NCBI GenBank assembly: GCA_029834535.1
Contig: JAQMWT010000314.1
Coordinates: forward strand, 62,001-126,000
Reading direction: 5' to 3'
Origin: Chrysophaeum taylorii
Taxonomy: Eukaryota; Sar; Pelagophyceae; Pelagomonadales; Pelagomonadaceae
DNA: 64,000 nucleotides
Under the pieces are notes generated by a model. It was given only the letters and a program-made list of their open reading frames with translations, had not been told where the DNA came from and made no database searches. This document shows, piece by piece, positions 50,658 through 60,240 of this stretch. How positions within the stretch are numbered: position 1 is the stretch's first letter; each line of letters opens with the position of its first letter. A program made the translations under genes and the position numbers.

Positions 50658-51758
50658 CTAACTACTAATCGACAGATGTTTGTCTGTCTGTTTGTTTGTT
50701 TGTTTGTCCCTCGATTTAGGGTAAGGATCAGTTTGGCGCGAGAGTAAGGATCAGGTAGGCGCGAGAGCCAGACAGTGATCCACCAAGCCGTCTACGGCGA
50801 CCTCGCAGACTATTTCCACGACCAGCGGCGGCTCTTTCAGCGCGCCATTCTCACGCCCCGTCGAAACGATGTTGTCGATGCTGACAACGCGCGCATGACC
50901 GCGGCCTTTTTTTTCCCGGAGACGAGGCGTCGGAGTTCTTTTCGGCTGACTAGGCTGGGTCGGAAGACGACGCCTCGCTCTTTACAGTAGAGGCGTCGGA
51001 GTTCTTTTCGGCCGACTAGGTTGGGTCGGAAGACGACGCCTCGCTCTCAAGAGTCGAGTTTTGAACTCCCTGACAACCAACGGCATGCTGACTTTGATCG
51101 CGAGCTTAAAGTCTTCGCAACCTCGACCCGTCGCACGGCCACTGCAACGATACCAGATACATGATCGATCGTGTCGTGTCACCGAGGCTCCTCCAACCTG
51201 TATCCCTCAAGCCCCACCGACGCCAAACGATCACCAAGAGCCAGGGCCAGACGCCCCGCGAGGTCGGCGTCCTCTTGCCCAAGCCCGTCTTCTGCCACGT
51301 CCAGCTCTACGTGGCTCTCTGTCGATCGGCAACCCCGAGGATATCCTCTTCTGAGTCGACGACTCCACCCTACCCCACACGTGCTGCGCAATACCGATAA
51401 GCCCCCTCCCGGCGTCTACACGCGCACGGTAGGTGAACTTACTGGGACCAGGTGAACTTACTGTGGTTTGAGATTGGGACTAGGTGAACTTAGTGACCAG
51501 GTGAACTTACTGAGACCAAGTGAACTTACAGGGGTTTTTAGAGTGAACGCAAAGGCGAGCGGCGTGTACGGATCAAAGCAGCTTAGATTGGCGGAGGTGA
51601 GAGCGACGAGCTCGAAGGAGAGTGGGGTGAGTGGATGTGAGCACGAGTGGGCTTACGCCGAATTTACTGGGGTTAGAGATTGGGACTATGTGAACTTACT
51701 GGGACCAGGTGAACTTACTGGGGTTAGAGATAGGTGAACTTACTGGCCTCCACTTGTC
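50658..51758 (+). repeat. Helitron-derived unit C
   Basis: 1101 bp. About 63 bp (starting GAGGCGTCGGAGTTCTTTTC) is duplicated in tandem inside the helicase-like part at about 50930-51055, explaining its greater length. Confidence 0.8.
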
Positions 51759-52712
51759 CTAACTACTAATCGACAGATGTTTGTCTGTTTGTCCCTCGAT
51801 TTAGGGTAAGGATAATGTAGGCGCGAGAGCCAGACAATGATCCTCCAAGCCGTCTACGGCGACCTCGCAGACTGTTTCCAAGACCCGCGGCGGCTCTTTC
51901 AGCGCGCCATTCTCACGCCCCGTCGAAACGATGTTGTCGATGCTGACAACGCGCGCATGACCGCGGCCTTTTTTTCCCGAAGACGAGGCGTCGGAGTTCT
52001 TTTCGGCCGACTAGGTTGGGTCGGAAGCCGACGCCTCGCTCTTCACAGTCGAGTTTTGAACTCCCTGACAACCAACGGCATGCGGACTTTGATCGCGAGC
52101 TTAAAGTCTTCGCAACCTCGACCCGTCGCGCGGCCACTGCAACGGTACCGGATACATGATCGATCGTGTCGTTGTCACCGAGGCTCCTCCAACCTGTATC
52201 CCGTAAGGCCCGCCGACGCCAAACGATCACCAAGAGCCAGGGCCAGACGCCCCGCGAGGTTCGGCGTCCTCTTGGCGAAGCCCGTCTTCTGCCACGTCCA
52301 GCTCTACGTGGCTCTCTGTCGATCGGCAACCCCGAGGATATCCTCTTCTGAGTCGACGACTCCACCCTACCCCACACGTGCTGCGCAATACCGATAAGCC
52401 CCCTCCCGGCGTCTACACGCGCACTGTAGGTGAACTTACTGGGACCAGGTGAACTTACTGGGGTTGTAGATTGGGACTAGGTGAACTTACTGGGACCAGG
52501 TGAACTTACTGGGACCAAGTGAACTTAGTGGGGTTTTTAGAGTGAACGCAAAGGCTAGCGGCGTGTACGGATAAGAGCAGCTTCGATTGGCGGAGGTGAG
52601 AGCGACGAGCTCGAAGGAGAGTGGGGTGAGTGGGTGTGAGCACGAGTGGGTTTACACCGAACTTACTGGGGTTAGAGATTGGGACTAGGTGAACTTACTG
52701 GCCTGCACTTGT
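51759..52712 (+). repeat. Helitron-derived unit D
   Basis: 954 bp with a shortened TGTC/TTTG tract. It ends at the palindromic junction. Confidence 0.8.
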
Positions 52713-52724
52713 CTTATAGTAACA

Positions 52725-54054
52725 ACAAGTGCAGGCCAGTAAGTTCACCTACTCCCAATCTCTAACCCCAGCAAGTTCACTGTTTCTGTTAAGTTCACCT
52801 AGTCCCAATCTCTAACCCCAGCAAATTCACCGTAAACCCAATCTCTAACCCCAGTATTATTAGGGTCGGATAAGAAAACGAGACTAACCCGCGCCGCAAC
52901 GACGGGTCCTACAACGCGTGGGCTTTTCCCTTTTTTTGCGTGAGGGGACGAAAGGATGCCGACTTCACTATGGGGACTAGTTCCATCGCGACGATCTCGC
53001 GGCGTGGCGGCACATACTGCTTGAGTACAAATGAACATAGCTCAGCGATCCGTTGAGTATGTCTTAGTACAAACTGAAACATAGTTAACGGCTCGTACGA
53101 ACTTTCTTATCCGACCCTGCCAGTAAGTTCGGCGTAAACTCACACCCACTCTCCTTTGAGCTCGTCGCTCTCACCCCCGCCAAGCTGCTTTGATCCGCAC
53201 ACGCCGCTACCCTTTTAGTTTACTCTAAGAGCCCCCGTGGTCTCAGTAAGTTCACCTGGTCACTTAGTTCACCTAGTCCCAATCTCAAACCCCAGTAAGT
53301 TCACCTGGTTCCAGTAAGTCCACCTGGTCCCAGTAAGTTCACCTATAGTGCGCGTGTAGACGCCGGGAGGGGGCTTATCGGTATTGCGCAGCACGTGTGG
53401 GGTAGGGTGGAGTCGTCGACCCAGCAGAGGATATCCTCGGGGTTGCCGATCGACAGAGAGCCACGTAGAGCTGGACGTGGCAGAAGACGGGCTTCGCCAA
53501 GAGGACGCCGACCTCGCGGGGCGTCTGGCCCTGGCTCTTGGTGATCGTTTGGCGTCGGCGGGCCTTACGGGATACAGGTTGGAGGAGCCTCGGTGACAAC
53601 GACACGATCGATCATGTATCCGGTACCGTTGCAGTGGCCGCGCGACGGGTCGAGGTTGCGAAGACTTTAAGCTCGCGATCAAAGTCCGCATGCCGTTGGT
53701 TGTCAGGGAGTTCAAAACTCGACTGTGAAGAGCGAGGCGTCGGCTTCCGACCCAACCTAGTCGGCCGAAAAGAACTCCGACGCCTCGTCTCCGGGAAAAA
53801 AGGCCGCGGTCATGCGCGCGTTGTCAGCATCGACAACATCGTTTCGACGGGGCGTGAGAATGGCGCGCTGGCTAAAAGAGCCGCCGCGGGTCGTGGAAAT
53901 AGTCTGCGAGGTCGCCTTAGACGGCTTGGAGGATCACTGTCTGGCTCTCGCGCCTACCGGATCCTTACTCTCGCGCCTACCTGATCCTTACCCTAAATCG
54001 AGGGACAGACAAACAAACAAACAAACAAACAAACATCTGTCGATTAGTAGTTAA
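52725..54054 (-). repeat. Helitron-derived unit E (inverted), carrying a nested MITE
   Basis: 1330 bp including the 257-bp MITE at 52862-53118, so 1073 bp on its own. It is closest in layout to unit F at 17117-18145. Confidence 0.8.
52862..53118 (+). mobile_element. MITE copy 2 (257 bp), nested in unit E
   Basis: The same ends and length as copy 1, with about two base differences. It has split a CCAGTAAGTTC repeat phrase: CCAGTA lies on both sides, with five additional bases (TTATT) on the left. It inserted after the array unit was formed. Confidence 0.92.
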
Positions 54055-54145
54055 GACAACAAAGTGAAAGGTAAAGGAAAATCAAGTTTTTGTCTGTCTG
54101 TCCCCTATTTTTTTTTTTTTTTCCAACGGTGGTTGGTTCAGTTCA

Positions 54146-55519
54146 ATGTTGTTGCTATTACTTTACTCGTCGCTCCACAAGAGCGAGGCAGGGAGGTGTC
54201 GGCAAGAGGAGTTCGAGTGGCCCCGGACACCCCATCCCGGTTGGCCCATTCTGAGCGCGTCGTCGCTCGGAGAATGCGAACGAGCGTGCGCGCGCGAGTC
54301 GCGATGCGGGGGCATCGCGTACAGTGATGATTTTTTATGCCGCGCCACGTCATTTACTTTTGCTCGAGACGTCTCGGTGAAAGTCGTGTCTGGAACGACG
54401 TGCGAGGTGAGCCGTAGGAGCGCGAACAAGCCCCCGAACCCCACGCCGTCGTCGTTCGAGGAGCTGACGGGACTGCGGCGGGAAAGCGCTTGGTGCTATC
54501 GCGCGAACAGGTCTAGCTTGTTCGACCCCAGGTGCGGGCACGAGGCGCCCAGCGTGTTGCCTTTGCTGGTCACGGGGACGGGCCGTACGGGCACAGATTT
54601 TTTTGGGCAGTGGCTGCGATTCGCAGGACTTGACGTGAGCCACGATCACGTCGGCGTCGCGGGGTCTGACGGCGCCGTGTCTTGGCCGCAGGCCTTTTCC
54701 GCAACCCGGAGCTGCGGCCATGGTTCCTGGACCTTCGCGAGACGACGACGCCTGTCGGCTGCGCCCCCGATGCGGTTCTGGCGGGTCGTGCATCTAGTGC
54801 GGAACCCTTTGAGCACGATAGACTCGAGATTCAACGCGGGCAACGTTCGGTTCTGGATACCCATAGTCGAATGCTTCACAGACCTCGGGAGCAGTGCGAA
54901 AAAGAAAATAATGGAGCGTCGGCTCGCAATGACGGCTTTGCACTGGGTGACGTGGAACACGTTTGTCGAGTCGCACGCGGCGTTTCGTTTGAAGCTCGAG
55001 GATCTGGTCGCGTCTCCCGACGGAGCGCGCCTCGCCGAAAGGGTCTGCGACCATTTCGGTGCTCTTCGCCGCACTGGGACATACTACTGCCCCTCGAGGC
55101 TCGCCTTCGAGGCCTACGCGAGCCAGACGACGCGCAAGGCCAACTCGCAACACACCCGAAAGCTCGGCGTTCACTGGTCCACGCTCGCTCGCGTCCTCTC
55201 GCCCCACGACTTTCTTCTTCTGACGACCGTTTCAAAAAGGTACGAATACGACGTCCCCGACGCCTACGACAAGGACTTCGGCGGCGATCAATTCTCCTTC
55301 TTCTTCTTCAAACCGCGCTGCGATTTCTTTTATGTCGGAGGAGACTTTAAATCCACGACGAAGTGGGGCTGTCGCCTCTGGAACATGGCGACCGACGCCT
55401 ATGCCGACCTCCCGACGACCGCCACCTTGGCCATCGACCTCGTTTCTTCGACGGAGGCAAGGTTTAAAAACCTCTCGCTCGCGTCACTCCTGCAAAAGTA
55501 CGGCCTCCATTTTTACTAG
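54146..55519 (+). CDS. Secretory-pathway P-loop sulfotransferase with N-terminal PAN-like Cys module
   Basis: The product is 457 aa from an ATG. A short hydrophobic start (MLLLLLYSSLHKSEAG) is followed by a Cys-rich module at about residues 18-90 with the spacing C...LGECERACARESRCGGIAYSD...C, like PAN/apple domains. The catalytic domain begins VLPLLVTGTGRTGTDFFGQW, a PAPS 5'-site, and continues with FWRVVHLVRNPLSTIDSRFN, the 3'-phosphate site. Residues after 350 are unassigned. Likely Golgi, sulfating a glycan. It is followed 92 bp later by a second sulfotransferase on the same strand. Confidence 0.75.
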   Translation: MLLLLLYSSLHKSEAGRCRQEEFEWPRTPHPGWPILSASSLGECERACARESRCGGIAYSDDFLCRATSFTFARDVSVKVVSGTTCEVSRRSANKPPNPTPSSFEELTGLRRESAWCYRANRSSLFDPRCGHEAPSVLPLLVTGTGRTGTDFFGQWLRFAGLDVSHDHVGVAGSDGAVSWPQAFSATRSCGHGSWTFARRRRLSAAPPMRFWRVVHLVRNPLSTIDSRFNAGNVRFWIPIVECFTDLGSSAKKKIMERRLAMTALHWVTWNTFVESHAAFRLKLEDLVASPDGARLAERVCDHFGALRRTGTYYCPSRLAFEAYASQTTRKANSQHTRKLGVHWSTLARVLSPHDFLLLTTVSKRYEYDVPDAYDKDFGGDQFSFFFFKPRCDFFYVGGDFKSTTKWGCRLWNMATDAYADLPTTATLAIDLVSSTEARFKNLSLASLLQKYGLHFY

Positions 55520-55611
55520 ATTTTCTTTCCGTTTCCGTTTCCGTTTCCGTTTCGGTTGGGGAGAGTGGAGCGATTCGATCCTGGATCCGATCCGATCCAC
55601 CTAAAAATATT

Positions 55612-56616
55612 ATGAGGCGTCGGGTCGGGAGCGCGGCGGCTGCTCCAGAGGCCGACGACCACCCCCAGGCCAAGCTGAAGAAGCGGCGGCAGCGGCAGGC
55701 CTCCGCGATGCCGTTCGTGATGGTCGGCGTGATGCTCGTGATCGCGTGGAAGGTCTACGGAATCGCGAGAGTACACGGTATCGAGCGCGAGAGTCCAGCT
55801 CCAACGGACGTACTCCTCGTGTCGTTTCCAAAGTCGGGGTCGAATTGGGTGCGGTTCCTTCTTTGCGGGCTTAAGAAGAAGAAGGTTGGCGCGGCGGACA
55901 AGTTGTCCTTTCCTTTTGTCGAGCGCGCCGTTCCGGATCTCGAGTACGGTCCGAATAGATTTCGGTTCCGCAAGGGGTCGCGGATTGCCTGGAAATCGCA
56001 CCAACCCTACCTCCCCAACCCCAAGGGGGCTGCCGAAAAACCCGAAAGATGCCCGCTCCTCAACATGGAATCCTTCCAGTGTCTGTGCCCGAATTGTCCC
56101 GCCCGATGGCGCAAGATCGTGTATCTCGTCCGCGACGGACGAAGCGTCTTGTGTTCGTATTATCGAATGCAGACCCAGCTCGGGAATTTCGTGGGGACCT
56201 TCGAGGGATTCTTGAAATCCCACAAGTCCAAGTACGGCTACGCTTGGCCCGACCACGTCGCGTCTTATTTCGACAATCACGACGTCCACCTCCTCAAGTA
56301 CGAGGACCTCATCCGCCACCCCCTGGACACTCTCAGGGAGATCGCTGCTTGGGTTGGTGCGAGCGACACCTCCGACGACACCCTCGCCGCGCTCCTCGAC
56401 GCGGCCTCCATCGACAACATGCGCGCGACCGAGAAGAGAGACGGGACTCCGCTCTTCGACGTCCACTTCCCCGACGCCCGCGACAAGGGCGGCTTCAAAC
56501 TCGTCGGCACGGGCGAAATCGACGGCTGGCGCCATTGTACCGACGACACCTCCCTCTTCGAGACCCACGTCCCCGGCTTCAACGACATCATGGCCAACCT
56601 CGGCTATGACGACTAA
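55612..56616 (+). CDS. Type II membrane sulfotransferase (Sulfotransfer_1-like)
   Basis: The product is 334 aa from an ATG. The N-terminus is basic and cytosolic (KLKKRRQRQ), then one membrane helix (MPFVMVGVMLVIAWKVYGIA, about residues 29-48). The 5'-phosphosulfate loop SFPKSGSNWVRFLL and the 3'-phosphate site IVYLVRDGRSVLCSYYRM are both canonical. KYEDLIRHPLDTLREIAAWV follows in the expected place, and the C-terminal part contains GFKLVGTGEIDGW. Golgi carbohydrate or sterol-type sulfation is likely. It is tandem with the preceding sulfotransferase but not closely similar, so not a recent duplicate. Confidence 0.88.
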   Translation: MRRRVGSAAAAPEADDHPQAKLKKRRQRQASAMPFVMVGVMLVIAWKVYGIARVHGIERESPAPTDVLLVSFPKSGSNWVRFLLCGLKKKKVGAADKLSFPFVERAVPDLEYGPNRFRFRKGSRIAWKSHQPYLPNPKGAAEKPERCPLLNMESFQCLCPNCPARWRKIVYLVRDGRSVLCSYYRMQTQLGNFVGTFEGFLKSHKSKYGYAWPDHVASYFDNHDVHLLKYEDLIRHPLDTLREIAAWVGASDTSDDTLAALLDAASIDNMRATEKRDGTPLFDVHFPDARDKGGFKLVGTGEIDGWRHCTDDTSLFETHVPGFNDIMANLGYDD

Positions 56617-56726
56617 CTAATAAAAAAAATAAAAATAAATAAAAAAAAATGAAAATAAATAAAAAAAATAAAAATAAATAAAAATAAAAAAAGAGGGGGG
56701 GGAGGAAAATCCTTCAACAAGACAAA

Positions 56727-57899
56727 ATGTTGTTGTTGGTGCTGTTTTTCGTGCGGTCCTCTTCGGCCGCTGCTGCTGCCCCGAGCTGGAGCGACCTGTC
56801 TGCGGCGCTGCCGTCGCTGAGCTCCCCTCCGGCGGTGGTTATCGACACGGTCCACCACGTTACCCCCCCGGAAGTCGAGGGCATCGTGCTCTACCGCGAG
56901 CGCAACGGATGGTGTCCGTACTCGGAACGGGCTTGGCTCGCTTTGGAGCTGACGGGGGCCACCTACACGACCGTCCTGATCGATAACATCGGCGGGAGGC
57001 CTCCGTGGTTTTCCGGAACGACCCCGCGACTGCGATGGTCCGACGGCACCGAAACGGGCGAGAGCATGGATATCGCGCGCGAGGTCGACGAGAAACTCGG
57101 GAACGGCACGCTGTACGCGGCTCGTGACGTCAAGAGGGTCGTCGCTGCCTTCAGAGACACCTTTCCGAGGGGAACGCGGCCCTCGAGTCGATCTGCGTTT
57201 CTTTTTCGAGGGAACGGTCCGGTGCCGCGCCGCGAATTCGAGCGGACGCTCGCGGCGACGGACGAGCTCATCGCGCTGCGCGGCGGACCCTTCCTCTGCG
57301 GCCCCGCACTTTCGGCAGCGGATGTCGCGTGGGCGCCCTTTTTGGAACGATACGACGCGCAACTCCCTTTGCTGCACCCCGGCCTCAGCTCGAGGAGCTA
57401 CCCGCGCCTCGCGGCGTGGTTCGACGCCATGGATGCGTGTCCCGAGTACTTTGCGCGCGTCAAGGGCGACCACAGGAGCTGGGCCAAGGTCCTGCGCCAA
57501 GCTGGCTTCGGCAACGCCGGGATCGCTCCAAAAGTGTCTCTACCCGAGACGGTCGATGATCCGGGAGATCTTGCAGTCTGGCGCGCTTACGCCCGCGGCC
57601 GGAACGACGTCGGCACCACCCCGAGCCGCGAGGTCGCGACCCGCCTCGTCCGAAACAGAGACGCGATCCTCCGGGATGCCGTCCGCACCGGCGCCGTCAG
57701 AGACCTCGAAGTCGCCGACGACGGTCTCCGCCGCTGTGTCGCCTACTTCCTCGACGACGACGCGGTCGACGACCCCGACAACGCGAACGCCGCCCTCGTG
57801 GCCCGCTACCTTTCGGACCGCGTCTGCGTCCCGCGAGACATGGGCGCCCCCCCGGCCGCCGCGCTCCACGCCCTCAACGCCAAACTCAGTAGTTATTAG
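56727..57899 (+). CDS. Glutathione S-transferase-like protein with signal peptide
   Basis: The product is 390 aa from an ATG. A hydrophobic start (MLLLVLFFVRSSSAAAAA) suggests a signal peptide or plastid-targeting bipartite leader. A thioredoxin-fold N-terminal domain has the CxxS-type site in RERNGWCPYSERAWLALELT, as in omega/lambda-class or DHAR enzymes, then PRLRWSDGTETGESMDIARE (cis-Pro and Glu-Ser glutathione contacts). The helical C-terminal domain includes LCGPALSAADVAWAPFLERY. About 130 further residues beyond the GST fold (after HRSWAKVLRQ) are unassigned. Probable role: thiol redox or dehydroascorbate-type chemistry. Its stop overlaps that of the convergent ArfGAP gene by three bases. 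Confidence 0.75.
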   Translation: MLLLVLFFVRSSSAAAAAPSWSDLSAALPSLSSPPAVVIDTVHHVTPPEVEGIVLYRERNGWCPYSERAWLALELTGATYTTVLIDNIGGRPPWFSGTTPRLRWSDGTETGESMDIAREVDEKLGNGTLYAARDVKRVVAAFRDTFPRGTRPSSRSAFLFRGNGPVPRREFERTLAATDELIALRGGPFLCGPALSAADVAWAPFLERYDAQLPLLHPGLSSRSYPRLAAWFDAMDACPEYFARVKGDHRSWAKVLRQAGFGNAGIAPKVSLPETVDDPGDLAVWRAYARGRNDVGTTPSREVATRLVRNRDAILRDAVRTGAVRDLEVADDGLRRCVAYFLDDDAVDDPDNANAALVARYLSDRVCVPRDMGAPPAAALHALNAKLSSY

Positions 57900-58465
57900 A
57901 GCCCGAACTCGGCGAAAAAATCATTAATATGGTGGGGCTTCTCGGCGGCGCCGCTCGCGTCGACCAACGCGCCGACCGGGACCTCACGAGGAGGTGGAGA
58001 CGCCGGCGCAACGGCCCAAACTCGGCGTTCGTATTTGTCCTTGAGGTGCCGCACCATCACGTCGTCGGAGGCCCCGGGTGGCGGCCGTGGGATGCGCTCG
58101 CCCCCGAGCCGCGCGTTAGACTTGGCATTCCCGTTCTCGATCATCGCTTGGACCTCGTCTGGACCCCACAGATACGTCCCTGCGCCGCCAATTTTTTTTG
58201 TTTCGTGTTTTGACCACGACAACTCACCGGTGCAGCCCTTGGGCACGCTCACGTGCGTGCCGAGCGACCGGTGGAGCGCGCCGCAGCGCATGCACACGAA
58301 GACTCCGTGGTTCACGATAGCCCACACGGTGCCCTGGGCGCCGCAGTCAGCACAAACGCGATTTTCCGGAAGCTTCCGCAACGCGCTCAGCTTGGCGTGC
58401 ATCGCGCCGTCCATTGCTTCGATCTCCGCCTTGGAGTACACGCCGCCGAGCTTGCTGCGCCACAT
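57896..58465 (-). CDS. ArfGAP-domain protein with an in-frame 48-nt intron
   Basis: From the ATG at 58465 (MWRSKLGGVYSKAEI). The zinc finger CADCGAQGTVWAIVNHGVFV-CMRC has exact CX2CX16CX2C spacing, followed by the catalytic-Arg motif GALHRSLGTHVS. The genomic frame is open throughout, but 58227-58180 reads GTGAGTTGTC to GGCGCAG. Removing these 48 nt replaces an odd Lys/Gly-rich insert by a direct join to TYLWGPDEVQAMIENGN, the normal continuation of the fold. The spliced product is 173 aa. It stimulates GTP hydrolysis on Arf G proteins in vesicle traffic. The C-terminal part is Pro-rich. Confidence 0.88.
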   Translation of the reverse strand: MWRSKLGGVYSKAEIEAMDGAMHAKLSALRKLPENRVCADCGAQGTVWAIVNHGVFVCMRCGALHRSLGTHVSVPKGCTGELSWSKHETKKIGGAGTYLWGPDEVQAMIENGNAKSNARLGGERIPRPPPGASDDVMVRHLKDKYERRVWAVAPASPPPREVPVGALVDASGAAEKPHHINDFFAEFGL

Positions 58466-58707
58466 CTGATGACTGGCTCGACGATAACGCAATGATTTTG
58501 ATAGGGGTCTTCCTTCTTCTCCGAACCTTCTTCTTCTTCTTCTCCTTTGCGAATAATAATATATGAGGGTTTTTTTTTGGTGTCAAAGGTCCTCACCTTG
58601 ACTCTTCTCTTCTTGGAGACAGACGACTCCGTGGCTCTGCCCCACCACATCGCATTATTAGCTCCTTCCCCCGAGCGAGCGAGGCCCTCTAGGGTTCGTC
58701 GTAGTTA

Positions 58708-59229
58708 TTACTTGAGTTCCTTGTTCATAAACTTGCGCTTGGCGAAGGCGTTCCACCACTTGTTTTTCGTGCCGTCGGGGTAGAAGAGGATGTCCAGGGT
58801 GCGCGAGGCGACCTCCTCGCGCGCCTGCTTCATGTAGAGGCGCCAGGTCTCGCCCTCCTGGAGGTCTTTTGGGATAGGGAACATCCCACCGAGGGACCAG
58901 CCCGGCCCGCCGGGGATGGGGAATTGCTTCACCACGAGGCTATGCACGGCCTTTTCGGCCTCGGGCCGCGTCTTGAACCGCTCGCACTCCTTGAGGATTT
59001 GCTGGAGCGTCAGCGTGAGGTAGATGAGCGTTCGGTCCGCACTCCCCTTGACCTCAAAATTCCGGAACAGCGAGTTGGGACGAAAGTAACGGATTGTTTC
59101 GTCGACGATGTCCTCGTCGCTGGGAGCGCACGGGGGCGCGGGGCCCCGGGTCTTCGTCTTGAGCGGCAGCAGACCGCACCCGCACGCCTCCTCGCAGGAC
59201 CCCTCGAACTTGCTGTGGTACGCCGGCAT
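58708..59229 (-). CDS. ARPC3: Arp2/3 complex subunit 3 (p21-Arc)
   Basis: The product is 173 aa from the ATG at 59229 (MPAYHSKFEGSCEEACGCGL). Conserved blocks: DIVDETIRYFRPNSLFRNFE, VKGSADRTLIYLTLTLQQIL, VKQFPIPGGPGWSLGG and YMKQAREEVASRTLDILFYP ending GTKNKWWNAFAKRKFMNKEL. The length is close to the family's 175-180. It is a structural subunit of the branched-actin nucleator. It is divergent from a PDZ protein with 78 bp between starts. Confidence 0.95.
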   Translation of the reverse strand: MPAYHSKFEGSCEEACGCGLLPLKTKTRGPAPPCAPSDEDIVDETIRYFRPNSLFRNFEVKGSADRTLIYLTLTLQQILKECERFKTRPEAEKAVHSLVVKQFPIPGGPGWSLGGMFPIPKDLQEGETWRLYMKQAREEVASRTLDILFYPDGTKNKWWNAFAKRKFMNKELK

Positions 59230-59307
59230 CGCTCCACACCACACAAATCCTTACCCTATAGGAGGAGGACGTTGTTCTGCCGCAACAAAAGTTCTGTTCT
59301 TCTCGTC
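59230..59307. promoter_or_regulatory. 78-bp divergent promoter between ARPC3 and PDZ protein 1
   Basis: The two start codons are only 78 bp apart, so the genes must share a promoter region. No TATA box is evident apart from an ACCCTATAGG phrase near 59253. Confidence 0.5.
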
Positions 59308-60240
59308 ATGATCTGCGAGGGGGCAGTGGACGTGACGCTCTACTCGTCGCAGGAACTTACGATCTTCGTGCTGAAGAAGACGGGAGAGGTGTTGGAACTG
59401 GAAGTCTTGGAGTCCCGCGAGAAGCTGGTAGCTGCGGCGCGGCTCGCAGCTGTGTCGTCGCTAAGTGTGAGCGCGCTGCGGCGTGCCATCACGGCGGGCG
59501 GACTCGGTCACGCCGACTGCAACACGAAGCGTCTGTTGCTCGAACGGGCCGTGGAGGCAGTCGAGCGCGTTCGGATCTCGAAGAAGCTCCCGAGCGTCGA
59601 GGAAGCGCGACGACGAATCGATGCTCGCCTCCGAAGGCGAGGCGCGCAGTGGCGTCGCTACGAGATCAAATTCGAGAGCCGCCAAGTCGGCATCTCGCTG
59701 GGACTCGTTGCGGCGGGCGGGAACAACTACGTGCAGATTACGCACGTCGCTCGCGGAGACGTTTCGTCGCTGCAGGCCGGCGACGAGCTCGTCGCGATCA
59801 ACGATTTTCCCGTAGCGAGTTGCGCCGACGAAGCGAGCTTTAGAATCGCGATCCTCCAACGCCTCTTCGATGCCCCGCGCCCCGTCACCTTGACCTTCGC
59901 TGTCGGCGACGCGCGCTGGCCGCCCGAGCTCCCCTCGCAACACCGTCTCGCGAGGTCCGGGAAGGACGGCGCCGAGCCACCCAAAGTCGCCGACATGAAG
60001 CGCGCGGCTGAGGCATCGATTCACCACGCAGTGGCCAACGAGCCCGACCCAACAGATCCCATCGCCACGATGACCACGAGCGAGCTATGTCGCGTGATAG
60101 AGAAAGCTGGCGTCTCGCACCGCGGCGTCGTAGACAAGTCGGAGCTGCGGAAGATCGCCGCTATGGCCATGAAGAAGATGGCAGACGAGACAAAACCATC
60201 ATCGCACCAATCCTGGGCCGTCTTCGTCGCCGACGTGTAG
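59308..60240 (+). CDS. PDZ-domain protein 1 (short paralogue)
   Basis: The product is 310 aa from the ATG at 59308. The N-terminal 100 residues (MICEGAVDVTLYSSQELTIF) are shared only with the second paralogue. Residues about 112-210 form a PDZ fold: WRRYEIKFESRQVGISLGLV, VQITHVARGDVSSLQAGDEL and VAINDFPVASCADEASFRIA, where the usual carboxylate loop GLGF is replaced by GISLGL. Near residue 255 a short SAP-like helical motif occurs (TSELCRVIEKAGVSHRGVVD KSELRKIA, split here). It lacks the poly-Pro tail of the paralogue and ends after WAVFVADV. Likely a cytosolic scaffold. Confidence 0.7.
   Translation: MICEGAVDVTLYSSQELTIFVLKKTGEVLELEVLESREKLVAAARLAAVSSLSVSALRRAITAGGLGHADCNTKRLLLERAVEAVERVRISKKLPSVEEARRRIDARLRRRGAQWRRYEIKFESRQVGISLGLVAAGGNNYVQITHVARGDVSSLQAGDELVAINDFPVASCADEASFRIAILQRLFDAPRPVTLTFAVGDARWPPELPSQHRLARSGKDGAEPPKVADMKRAAEASIHHAVANEPDPTDPIATMTTSELCRVIEKAGVSHRGVVDKSELRKIAAMAMKKMADETKPSSHQSWAVFVADV

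Larger units (their letters stand above)
48581..54054. mobile_element. Array of five Helitron-helicase-derived units, with palindromic turn
   Basis: Four head-to-tail plus-strand units (A-D, 48581-52712) and one minus-strand unit (E, 52725-54054). Each plus unit starts CTAACTACTAATCGACAG, then a (TGTC/TTTG)n tract, a coding-like part, a block of GGTGAACTTACTGG-type repeats, and ends GGCCTGCACTTGT. D and E meet tail to tail with a 12-bp spacer, so the outer ends of the array are inverted copies of each other. The coding-like part matches the C-terminus of Helitron/Pif1 helicases (LFQRAILTPRRNDVVDADNA; TINKSQGQT; VFCHVQLYVALCRSA), spread over more than one frame. Rolling-circle elements are known to form such tandem arrays. 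I do not see the Rep nuclease or the rest of the helicase. The array sits between two host genes with 70-90 bp on either side. Confidence 0.8.

Noticed and set aside
48581-52712. CRISPR-like array
   Set aside because: Repeated units are about 1 kb with internal coding remnants; the short GGTGAACTTACTGG repeats have no unique spacers, and the genome is eukaryotic.
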